Shown here: piece by piece, positions 1 to 5,812 of the stretch
How positions within the stretch are numbered: position 1 is the stretch's first letter
How the letters are laid out: each line of letters starts with the position of its first letter
Assembly (NCBI GenBank): GCA_029881775.1
Contig: JAOULY010000100.1
Location: 1 to 6,831 of the forward strand
Direction of reading: 5' to 3'
DNA length: 6,831 nucleotides
From: Gammaproteobacteria bacterium
GTDB lineage: Bacteria; Pseudomonadota; Gammaproteobacteria; UBA9214
Notes under the pieces: model-generated
What the model saw: only the letters and a program-made list of their open reading frames with translations
What the model was told of the DNA's origin: nothing
The model's database searches: none
Made by a program: the position numbers and the translations under genes

Positions 1-933
1 CGGTACGCCGAGCAGCGCAGTCAGGATACCCACCGGTAATTGCTGCGGTGCAAGTAGCGTGCGCGCCAGCGTGTCTGCGGCAACCAGCAATGCGCCGCCG
101 AGCAATACGGACGCCGGTAGCAGCAGGCGGTGATCACGTATACCGGCCAGTCGCAGCAGGTGCGGGACAACCAGGCCGACAAAGCCGATGCTGCCGGCCA
201 GTGTGACGGCGACGGCTGTCAGGCCGGATGCCAGCAGGTAAATAACGGTGCGCAGCGTTTTGACCGGCACGCCCAGTGATTGCGCGGCCAGTTCGCCACG
301 CGTCAGCAGGTTGAGCGACCGGCCGATGGCCAGTGCGATAAGCAGGCCGCCGGCCAGGACAGCGGCTGCCATCAGCGGCAGGCCGGCGCGTGACAGGTCG
401 CCCATCAGCCAGAACAGCATGCCACGCAGTCCCTGGGTCGGGCTGATGGCGAGCAGGAACGCGATGGCGGCACCCCAGCCGGCTGCAACGACGACACCGG
501 TCAGTAACAGCCGGTGCGGGTTCCATGCGCCACTGCCGTGGGCGATGCCGAATACCAGCAGCATGGACAACAGCGCGCCGGTAAAGGCGGAGCCCTGTAA
601 CCACCAGCCACCCAGGCCCAGCAACATGGACAGCAAGGCGCCGGTGGCGGCGCCGCCGGAAATGCCCAGCACATAGGGATCGGCGAGCGGGTTGCGCAGC
701 AATACCTGCATGAGAGCGCCGGCCAGTGCCAGCAGTCCGCCGGTTACGAAAGCGGCGGCCGTGCGTGGCCAGCGCAAATCAACAATGATTTGCCGTGTCA
801 CTGTATCGGCAGTGCCGGACAGTGCAGCCAGTACGTCATCGATGTTGAGTGCAACACTGCCAGTCAACAGGCTAAAGGCAATACTGCTGATGGCGAGCAG
901 GGCAAGTACGGCAAGTATCGAAACAGGGCGCAT
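1..933 (-). CDS. FecCD/BtuC-family ABC transporter permease, C-terminus cut by window edge
   Basis: Inner-membrane permease of a binding-protein-dependent importer for ferric siderophores, haem or cobalamin. I translated the open frame from the ATG at 931-933 to the left edge: 311 codons without a stop. The family is usually about 320-350 residues, so only the last few dozen are missing. Family signatures are clear: GALMQ at residues 72-76, RNPLADPYVLGISGG at 80-94, FVGLVVPH at 251-258 and a terminal LPVGILTALLGVP. Hydrophobic segments occupy most of the protein, consistent with the ten-helix fold. The start has a poor ribosome site: the only good Shine-Dalgarno-like run, GGGAGAGG, is about 24 nt upstream, inside a hairpin. 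An ATPase gene probably lies beyond the left edge, which is inference. Iron chelate versus vitamin B12 cannot be decided here, so I give no symbol. Confidence 0.95.
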   Translation of the reverse strand, partial: MRPVSILAVLALLAISSIAFSLLTGSVALNIDDVLAALSGTADTVTRQIIVDLRWPRTAAAFVTGGLLALAGALMQVLLRNPLADPYVLGISGGAATGALLSMLLGLGGWWLQGSAFTGALLSMLLVFGIAHGSGAWNPHRLLLTGVVVAAGWGAAIAFLLAISPTQGLRGMLFWLMGDLSRAGLPLMAAAVLAGGLLIALAIGRSLNLLTRGELAAQSLGVPVKTLRTVIYLLASGLTAVAVTLAGSIGFVGLVVPHLLRLAGIRDHRLLLPASVLLGGALLVAADTLARTLLAPQQLPVGILTALLGVP

Positions 934-956
934 GCAGTCTACTGTCCGGGTGGCGG

Positions 957-975
957 CCTCTCCCTCAGGGCGAGG
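957..975 (-). promoter_or_regulatory. GC-rich hairpin in the permease leader
   Basis: CCTC (957-960) and GAGG (972-975), plus CCCT (962-965) and AGGG (967-970), form a nearly continuous inverted repeat. On the minus strand it lies between the predicted promoter and the permease ATG. It contains the only strong Shine-Dalgarno-like run, GGGAGAGG, which is too far from the ATG for ordinary use. It could affect translation, or it could be a remnant of a common C-rich intergenic repeat. The pairing is seen; the role is inference. Confidence 0.4.
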
Positions 976-997
976 GGCGGGGAGAAGGGGTCGGAAA

Positions 998-1026
998 ATT
1001 ATACCGGTTCACTGTTTTTACCTCAC
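998..1026 (-). promoter_or_regulatory. Candidate sigma70 promoter for the permease gene
   Basis: On the minus strand there is a perfect -10 TATAAT (998-1003) with a weak -35 GTGAGG (1021-1026, 3 of 6 matches) at 17-nt spacing. Transcription would start near 991, leaving a leader of about 58 nt before the ATG at 933. The weak -35 suggests that an activator may be needed. I see no Fur-box-like palindrome overlapping it and no cobalamin riboswitch consensus in 934-1178. Confidence 0.45.
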
Positions 1027-1083
1027 CCGTAACTGTCTGGTATTTGAGTCATCCGTTGTAACTCCACCGGCAAGGCGCGGGCG

Positions 1084-1111
1084 GTCCTCGCTACAGGACA
1101 TCTTTCCTGTA
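1084..1111. repeat. Two overlapping, mutually exclusive short hairpins
   Basis: GTCCT (1084-1088) can pair with AGGAC (1095-1099) across a 6-nt loop. TACAGGA (1092-1098) can pair with TCCTGTA (1105-1111), also across a 6-nt loop. The AGGA bases are shared, so only one stem can form at a time. No U-run follows on either strand, so neither is a clear intrinsic terminator. The element lies between the HAD stop codon and the permease promoter and may be 3' UTR structure of the HAD transcript. Confidence 0.4.
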
Positions 1112-1178
1112 CATCGCGCGCGCAATGACAAACTGATCAGGGGTTCCGTGCAGATGTGCGCTGTTCCATTAGCCGTGG

Positions 1179-1832
1179 TTATCGCAGGCTGATGATTGGC
1201 CAGCCGTGTTTCTCGGCATGCGTTTGCAGGATTTCATCGGGATCGACGGCCGTCGGTTTCTGCACGCGTGCCAGTAATGGCAGGTCATTGTGTGAGTCAC
1301 TGTAGAAGCAGCTGTCGTCCAGTGTCTCGCCCTGTGTTGCCAGCCACTGCTCCAGCACGGTCACCTTGCCATCCTGGAAGCAGGGGGTGCCCGCGACACC
1401 GCCCGTGTAGCGCCCGTCCCGCAGCTCGGGTTCGGTCGCCAGCAAATGCTCGATGCCGTACAGGCCGGCGATGGGTTCGGTTATGAAGCGGTTGGTGGCA
1501 GTAATAATGACCAGTGTGTCGCCTTGCTGGCGATGCCGTTCGATCAGCGCCTGAGCCGGTTGCAGAAGTATGGGCCTGATTTTCTCCTCGATGTATTGCG
1601 TGCGCCAGGCGTGCAGCTGTGCCATCGGGTGCAGGGCGAGCGGTCGAAGCTGAAAATCGAGAAATTCATGAATGTCGAGTTCGCCCACCTTGTACTGGTC
1701 ATAGAAGCGCTGGTTGGCTTGTTCGTAGGCAGCACCGTCGACAATGCCCTGTTCGACCAGGAAGCAGCCCCACAGGTAGTCGCTGTCACCCGCGATCAGG
1801 GTGTTGTCCAGATCGAACAGCGCTATACCCAC
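1179..1832 (-). CDS. HAD superfamily subfamily IB hydrolase (SerB-like phosphatase)
   Basis: A 217-residue cytoplasmic phosphatase of the HAD-IB type, related to phosphoserine phosphatase; the substrate is unknown. All four HAD motifs are present: FDLDNT with nucleophile D7 and acid/base D9; the motif II threonine T111 in VIITATN; the motif III lysine K156; and YSDSHND with D179 and D183. A helical cap region lies between motifs I and II. I chose the GTG at 1830-1832 because AGGAG sits 6 nt upstream and motif I falls at residue 7, as is usual. The frame stays open to 2165, but that extension is antisense to rppH and carries no family sequence. It is divergent from rppH, an arrangement also known in Pseudomonas. 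The length fits the family and nothing looks broken. Confidence 0.93.
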   Translation of the reverse strand: MGIALFDLDNTLIAGDSDYLWGCFLVEQGIVDGAAYEQANQRFYDQYKVGELDIHEFLDFQLRPLALHPMAQLHAWRTQYIEEKIRPILLQPAQALIERHRQQGDTLVIITATNRFITEPIAGLYGIEHLLATEPELRDGRYTGGVAGTPCFQDGKVTVLEQWLATQGETLDDSCFYSDSHNDLPLLARVQKPTAVDPDEILQTHAEKHGWPIISLR

Positions 1833-1838
1833 AATTTG

Positions 1839-1843
1839 CTCCT
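1839..1843 (-). promoter_or_regulatory. Ribosome binding site deciding the HAD gene start
   Basis: AGGAG on the minus strand is 6 nt from the GTG at 1830-1832. It supports the short 217-residue product over the longer frame running into rppH. Confidence 0.8.
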
Positions 1844-1861
1844 GGCTGGAAAAACGCGCAA

Positions 1862-1889
1862 AGCATACACGAACAGGCCCGGCTGTCAG
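1862..1889 (-). promoter_or_regulatory. Candidate sigma70 promoter for the HAD gene
   Basis: The minus strand reads CTGACA (1884-1889, 5 of 6 matches to the -35) and TATGCT (1862-1867, 4 of 6 matches to the -10) with a 16-nt spacer. Transcription would start near 1855, about 20 nt before the GTG. It faces away from the rppH promoter in the same 141-bp gap. Confidence 0.5.
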
Positions 1890-1909
1890 CCTGATCGGTG
1901 AGTCCGGGT

Positions 1910-1938
1910 TTGCCCCCGTCAGGTAGCTATGGGAGAAT
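1910..1938 (+). promoter_or_regulatory. Candidate weak promoter for rppH
   Basis: TTGCCC (1910-1915) and GAGAAT (1933-1938) are 17 nt apart and each matches 4 of 6 consensus bases. Transcription would start near 1945, giving a leader of about 30 nt. This is the best candidate in the gap, but the match is modest. Confidence 0.3.
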
Positions 1939-1973
1939 GCTGGGCAATCGAGAAACAGACAAGGCTTCAGTAA

Positions 1974-2480
1974 GTGATTGATCCTGATGGATTTAGGCCA
2001 AATGTGGGCATCATATTGTCGAACAGCGACGGCCAGTTGCTGTGGGCCCGTCGCATTGGACAGGATGCCTGGCAATTTCCGCAGGGCGGTATGCGCTCCG
2101 ACGAGACGCCGGCGGAAGCCATGTACCGTGAGCTGGCCGAGGAGGTTGGACTCCATCCCGAGCACGTTGAAGTCATCGGCGCGACGCGCGGCTGGTTGCG
2201 TTACCGCCTGCCGCGCCAGTACGTGCGCCGTACCAGCCGGCCGGTCTGTATCGGTCAGAAGCAGGTCTGGTTTGCGCTGCGTATCTTATGTGCTGACAAG
2301 GCAGTCCGCCTTGATCGCACGGCAAATCCCGAATTCGACAACTGGCGCTGGGTTGACTACTGGCACCCACTCAAGGAAGTCGTTTCATTCAAACGAAATG
2401 TCTATCGCAAGGCGCTCAATGAACTGGCGCCGCTATTGTTCCCCGAAGGTGTTCCCGACGGGCCGGCGACTGACCAGTAA
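1974..2480 (+). CDS. rppH: RNA pyrophosphohydrolase (Nudix)
   Basis: RppH removes pyrophosphate from the 5'-triphosphate end of transcripts, leaving a monophosphate that stimulates RNase E decay. Family members also act on dinucleoside polyphosphates. The 168-residue product begins MIDPDGFRPNVGI, as RppH proteins do. The Nudix box spans residues 38-60 (GX5EX7REUXEEXGU, with E44, R52, E53, E56, E57 and G59), all metal-binding glutamates intact. Further RppH-specific stretches are WLRYRLP, RPVCIGQKQVWF, PEFDNWRWVDYW and EVVSFKR followed by VYR. The GTG start at 1974-1976 matches the conserved N-terminus, with AAGG 9 nt upstream at 1961-1964. The C-terminus is slightly shorter than in E. coli. 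It is followed 87 bp later by ptsP in the same direction, the usual gammaproteobacterial order, so co-transcription is likely. Confidence 0.97.
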   Translation: MIDPDGFRPNVGIILSNSDGQLLWARRIGQDAWQFPQGGMRSDETPAEAMYRELAEEVGLHPEHVEVIGATRGWLRYRLPRQYVRRTSRPVCIGQKQVWFALRILCADKAVRLDRTANPEFDNWRWVDYWHPLKEVVSFKRNVYRKALNELAPLLFPEGVPDGPATDQ

Positions 2481-2556
2481 CCCGGCCGGGTGCCGTCGTT
2501 GATTTTCGCATGACCGGGACGGTCGTGTATTGATCGCCATAACAGGCGAAATTACC

Positions 2557-2560
2557 GGGA
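2557..2560 (+). promoter_or_regulatory. Ribosome binding site for ptsP
   Basis: GGGA lies 7 nt before the ATG at 2568, 4 nt before the ATG at 2565 and 1 nt before the GTG at 2562. Spacing and family N-terminus (MLDTLRRI) favour 2568 among these three in-frame starts. Confidence 0.55.
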
Positions 2561-2567
2561 CGTGATG

Positions 2568-4832
2568 ATGCTCGATACCCTGAGAAGAATAATCCAGGAA
2601 GTAAATGCTGCGCCTGACCTTGAACAGGCGCTGAATATTATCGTGGCGCGCGTCTGCGAGACAGTGGGCGTGGATGTGTCCACGGTATACCTGGTCGATA
2701 TCAATCAGCGCCAGTTCGTGCTTGGCGCAACGCAGGGTCTGCGCCAGAGCGCAGTCGGCCAGGTCAAGCTGCCGATCGACAAGGGTCTTGTCGGCATGGT
2801 CTATGAGCGTGAGGAACCGGTAAACCTCGAAGACGGACCGAGTCACCCCCGCTACATGTTTATCAGTGAGACCGGCGAGACGCCGTATCACGGCTTCCTT
2901 GGTGTGCCGATCATTCGCCATGGCAAGGTGCTGGGCGTGCTCGTTGTACGTCAGCGACAGGTGCGTAAGTTCGACGAGAACGAAGAAGCGTTTCTGGTGA
3001 CGCTTGCTGCACAACTGGCTGGTGCCATTACCCATGCCGGCGCGACCGGTGACATAGCCAGAATGCTCGGTACCGGCGGAAGCAATGCCGCCGCCCTGAC
3101 CGGATTGCCGGGTTCTCCCGGTGTTGCAATCGGCCAGGCCAGGGTGGTTTACCCACCGGCCAACCTTGACGCCATTCCGGACCGGCTGGTGACGGATACC
3201 GATGCCGAGGTTAGCCAGTTCGAAATCGCTGTTGCCGCTGTCCAGGATGACCTGCGTGATTACGCCAACCGCATGTCTGCCGTGCTGCCGGCCGAAGAAC
3301 TGGCCCTGTTCGATGCCTTGCTGCTCATGCTGGGCGGCGACAGCCTGGTGGGTGAGACTATCGATCGTATTCGCGCCGGTAACTGGGCGCCGGGTGCCTT
3401 GCGGGAGACTATCGCAGAGCACGTCAGGGTGTTCGAGGAAATGGAGGATTCCTACCTGCGCGAACGCGCCAGTGATATCCGTGACCTGGGGCGACGGATC
3501 CTGACGCACATACAGAGTGACCGGGTCGCCGCCGAGGAGTACTACGAGAATACCGTGCTGGTCGGTGAAGATATCAGCCCGGGACAACTGGCGGAGATCC
3601 CGATAGAAAACCTGGCCGGCATTGTATCCGCCAGTGGTTCCAGTGCATCGCATGTATCGATACTTGCCCAGGCGCTGGGAATCCCGGCAGTGATGGGTGT
3701 TGACGATATGCCGGTCGGACGTCTGGAAGGCCAGATCATTATCGCGGACGGTTACCGCGGCGACGTCTTCGTCAATCCGACTGAACTGGTACTGAAAGAA
3801 TTCGTACGCCTGCAGTCGCAGGAGTCGCAACTTTCCGAAGTGCTCAGTGAGGTGGCAGGACAGGCGTCGGAAACGCCGGACGGAATAACGGTGCCGCTAT
3901 ATCTCAATATCGGTCTCGTTTCGGGCGGCAGTGCCGAGGTGCACAGCGAGGGCGATGGGGTTGGACTGTATCGTACCGAGGTGCCGTTCCTGATGCAGGA
4001 GCAGTTCCCGGGCGAAGAGCAGCAACTGCGTATTTACCGCAACGCGCTGGAGGCCTTTGCGCCACGGCCGGTTACCCTGCGTACGCTCGATGTCGGCGGT
4101 GACAAGATGTTGTCCTATTTCCCGGTGCACGAAGACAATCCGTTCCTTGGCTGGCGCGGTATTCGTATTTCGCTGGACCAGCCGGATATCTTTCTTACCC
4201 AGATTCGCGCCATGCTGCGCGCCAGTGTGGGCCTCGACAACCTGACAATCATGTTGCCGATGATTTCGACAGTGAGTGAACTGGACATCGCCATAACGCT
4301 GATTAACCAGGCGTTCGGTGAATTACTCGAGGAAGGCGAGTCGGTCGTGAGGCCGCCGATCGGGATCATGATCGAGGTGCCCTCGGCTGTTTACCAGATC
4401 AAAGCCCTGGCGCGGCGCGTGGATTTTTTCTCAATCGGCACGAACGACCTGACGCAGTACCTGCTGGCGGTCGATCGCAACAACGCCCGGGTCGCGCATC
4501 TGTACCAGTCTTTGCACCCGGCGGTGTTATGCGCGATCCGCCAGGTGGTCAACGATGCCCAGCAGCTTGGCAAGCCGGTCAGTGTCTGCGGGGAAATGGC
4601 CGGTGATCCGGCGGCCGCGCTGGCGCTGCTGGGGCTGGGTGTTAACAGTCTCAGTATGAGTGTTAGCAACCTGCCGCGCGTAAAATGGGTTATTCGCAGT
4701 TTCGCCTACAGCGAGGCGCGCGAACTGGTGGCGAAGGCGCTGGAACTCGAAGATCCGCGCGCAATTCGCGAGATGTATAACGAGGTGCTGGAGCTGGGTG
4801 GTCTCGGTGGGCTGGTGCGGGCAGGCAACTGA
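2568..4832 (+). CDS. ptsP: Phosphoenolpyruvate-protein phosphotransferase PtsP (EI-Ntr)
   Basis: First enzyme of the nitrogen phosphotransferase system. It takes phosphate from phosphoenolpyruvate and passes it to NPr (PtsO) and then EIIA-Ntr (PtsN), a cytoplasmic regulatory cascade. From the ATG at 2568 the product is 754 residues, normal for the family. Domains in order: an N-terminal GAF domain (about 5-155) that gates autophosphorylation in studied homologues; an EI N-terminal region starting at GSPGVAIG (182-189); the phosphohistidine domain with GSSASHVSILAQALGIPAVMG, phosphorylated His 362; and the PEP-binding TIM barrel with RTLDVGGDK (505-513), IEVPSA (602-607), GTNDLTQY (624-631) and CGEMAGDP with active-site Cys 674. 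All catalytic residues are present. It follows rppH by 87 bp. lgt, the next gene in E. coli, is absent; a repeat-bearing gap follows instead. A GTG at 2562 or ATG at 2565 would add only two or one residues. Confidence 0.97.
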   Translation: MLDTLRRIIQEVNAAPDLEQALNIIVARVCETVGVDVSTVYLVDINQRQFVLGATQGLRQSAVGQVKLPIDKGLVGMVYEREEPVNLEDGPSHPRYMFISETGETPYHGFLGVPIIRHGKVLGVLVVRQRQVRKFDENEEAFLVTLAAQLAGAITHAGATGDIARMLGTGGSNAAALTGLPGSPGVAIGQARVVYPPANLDAIPDRLVTDTDAEVSQFEIAVAAVQDDLRDYANRMSAVLPAEELALFDALLLMLGGDSLVGETIDRIRAGNWAPGALRETIAEHVRVFEEMEDSYLRERASDIRDLGRRILTHIQSDRVAAEEYYENTVLVGEDISPGQLAEIPIENLAGIVSASGSSASHVSILAQALGIPAVMGVDDMPVGRLEGQIIIADGYRGDVFVNPTELVLKEFVRLQSQESQLSEVLSEVAGQASETPDGITVPLYLNIGLVSGGSAEVHSEGDGVGLYRTEVPFLMQEQFPGEEQQLRIYRNALEAFAPRPVTLRTLDVGGDKMLSYFPVHEDNPFLGWRGIRISLDQPDIFLTQIRAMLRASVGLDNLTIMLPMISTVSELDIAITLINQAFGELLEEGESVVRPPIGIMIEVPSAVYQIKALARRVDFFSIGTNDLTQYLLAVDRNNARVAHLYQSLHPAVLCAIRQVVNDAQQLGKPVSVCGEMAGDPAAALALLGLGVNSLSMSVSNLPRVKWVIRSFAYSEARELVAKALELEDPRAIREMYNEVLELGGLGGLVRAGN

Positions 4833-4866
4833 TCGGGGAATCCCTGGTTGATTGTCAAAAAACACC

Positions 4867-4940
4867 GTCATTGCGAGCGTAGCGTGGCAATCCCGGACTA
4901 TGGAATCAAGCAGTTGGCGGTTGCCACCTCACTTCGTTCC
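4867..4940. repeat. Decayed intergenic inverted repeat of the GTCATTGCGAG type
   Basis: The left arm begins GTCATTGCGAGCG (4867-4879) and ends GTGGCAATCC (4884-4893). The right arm GGTTGCCAC (4919-4927) is complementary to GTGGCAATC with one mismatch and continues with CTTCGTTCC, the usual mirror of the arm interior. The outer GCAATGAC end of the right arm is no longer recognisable. Closely similar palindromic repeats are scattered between genes in many proteobacteria and other bacteria. I recognise it by motif alone; a genome count would be needed to show that it is multicopy here. Confidence 0.65.
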
Positions 4941-5045
4941 CCGGAACTGCGCCATGCGTTACCCTGCCTCACGACAGCTTCACCGTCTCCATGCAGTCGT
5001 CGCACCGACGAATGAATCAGGGACGTCCTGAATGATCTGACGCCA

Positions 5046-5074
5046 TTCATGCCACCGGCTCATGCACGTATAAT
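5046..5074 (+). promoter_or_regulatory. Candidate sigma70 promoter for the SYLF/propeller operon
   Basis: A perfect -10 TATAAT lies at 5069-5074, with a weak -35 TTCATG at 5046-5051 (3 of 6 matches) 17 nt upstream. Transcription would begin near 5081, leaving a leader of about 136 nt with an inverted repeat close to its start. Confidence 0.5.
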
Positions 5075-5093
5075 AGCCGGCAACGATTCTGTC

Positions 5094-5123
5094 TGACTGT
5101 CTGGAAAAGTATTCCGGCAGTCA
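5094..5123 (+). promoter_or_regulatory. Inverted repeat just downstream of the SYLF promoter
   Basis: TGACTG (5094-5099) pairs with CAGTCA (5118-5123), and GGAA (5103-5106) pairs with TTCC (5112-5115), with a one-base bulge between the blocks. It would sit about 14-43 nt after the predicted transcription start, so it may be an operator or a 5' hairpin stabilising the message. No U-run follows, so it is not an intrinsic terminator. Confidence 0.45.
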
Positions 5124-5216
5124 TAAATGCAACACATTGGATTTGCGATCAGCTGCGCCGTTGTAAATTGGCAGCTTTCTATACCGGCCTGTGCCGTTTT
5201 ACCCGAGGACTGATTA

Positions 5217-5786
5217 ATGCACACACAGCAACGACGGATTCATCCGCTACTGGTTACGGTTTGCCTGCTGTTTGTTATGGCGGCCGGGTTGCCGGTAAAC
5301 GAGGCACATGCCAAATCGGCTGCCGAAATAGATATTGGTGTCGACGAAACACTCAAACGATTCAAGCGCGAGGTGCCGGGTGGCAGCAAGTTCCTGCAGC
5401 GCGCGAGCGGTGTGCTGGTGTTTCCAACCGTGATCAAGGCAGGCATCGGCATCGGTGGTGAATATGGCGAAGGTGCATTGCGGGTTGGCGGCAAGACAGT
5501 AGATTATTACAACACCGCGTCGGCCTCGATCGGTTTTCAGCTGGGCGCGCAGTCCAAGACGGTCGTGGTTATATTTATGACGGAGAAGGCACTGTCGGAT
5601 TTCCGCAAGAGCGATGGCTGGGAGGCCGGCGTCGATGGATCCGTGGCGTTGGTCGAGTGGGGTGTCGGCAAGGATATCAATACAGCGGAAATCAAGGATC
5701 CGGTTGTTGGCTTCGTGTTCGACAACAAGGGCCTGATGTATAACCTGACGCTGGAAGGGTCCAAGTTCACCCGCCTGAACAAATGA
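5217..5786 (+). CDS. Exported SYLF (YSC84/DUF500) domain protein
   Basis: A 189-residue protein made of a signal peptide and one lipid-binding SYLF domain. Residues 1-32 form a Sec signal: basic QQRR, a hydrophobic core (11-24) and a likely cut after AHA at 30-32. No lipobox cysteine is present, so it is probably periplasmic rather than a lipoprotein. Residues from about 40 to the end match the family: GVLVFPTVIKAGIGIGGEYG (65-84), GGKTVDYYNTASASIGFQLG (91-110), DGWEAGVDGSVALVEWG and a terminal NKGLMYNLTLEGSK. The eukaryotic domain binds phosphoinositides; the bacterial role is not established. The ATG at 5217 has GAGG 8 nt upstream. The next gene begins 26 bp after the stop, which suggests an operon. 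Confidence 0.93.
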   Translation: MHTQQRRIHPLLVTVCLLFVMAAGLPVNEAHAKSAAEIDIGVDETLKRFKREVPGGSKFLQRASGVLVFPTVIKAGIGIGGEYGEGALRVGGKTVDYYNTASASIGFQLGAQSKTVVVIFMTEKALSDFRKSDGWEAGVDGSVALVEWGVGKDINTAEIKDPVVGFVFDNKGLMYNLTLEGSKFTRLNK

Positions 5787-5812
5787 TTATTTTTCGACGG
5801 AGAGCGAATTCG

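Larger units (their letters stand above)
4833..5216. other. 384-bp intergenic region between ptsP and the SYLF gene
   Basis: It contains no convincing gene. From left to right: no clear terminator after ptsP; a decayed GTCATTGCGAG-type inverted repeat (4867-4940); several short palindromes such as CGTCG/CGACG near 4998-5010 and GGACGTCC near 5030; a promoter with a perfect TATAAT (5069-5074); an inverted repeat at 5094-5123; and a leader running to the SYLF start. A 43-codon frame from 4900 overlaps the repeat and has no ribosome site, so I do not call it. Confidence 0.75.

Noticed and set aside
934..1178. Cobalamin riboswitch or Fur box upstream of the permease.
   Set aside because: I looked for the B12-box consensus and for a Fur-like AT-rich palindrome and found neither.
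134..1192. Open frames on both strands inside and beside the permease gene.
   Set aside because: They are arginine-, proline- or serine-rich shadows of the permease frame or of C-rich intergenic DNA, with no domain.
1833..2165. N-terminal extension of the HAD frame over rppH (would give 328 residues).
   Set aside because: The extra 111 residues are antisense to rppH, carry no family sequence, and lie upstream of a well-placed AGGAG-GTG start.
2481..2567. Separate ptsP promoter or rppH terminator (CCCGGCCGGG palindrome, GACCG/CGGTC stem, repeated ACCGGGACG).
   Set aside because: The first palindrome has no loop room and no U-run, the second stem is 5 bp, no well-spaced -35/-10 pair exists, and the 9-base repeat could be chance.
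2433..3830. 465-codon open frame antisense to rppH/ptsP.
   Set aside because: It mirrors the codon structure of ptsP, has low-complexity shadow-like composition and no recognisable domain; ptsP is beyond doubt.
4900..5031. 43-codon frame in the gap after ptsP.
   Set aside because: It overlaps the inverted repeat, lacks a ribosome binding site, and its sequence is what translating such repeats gives.
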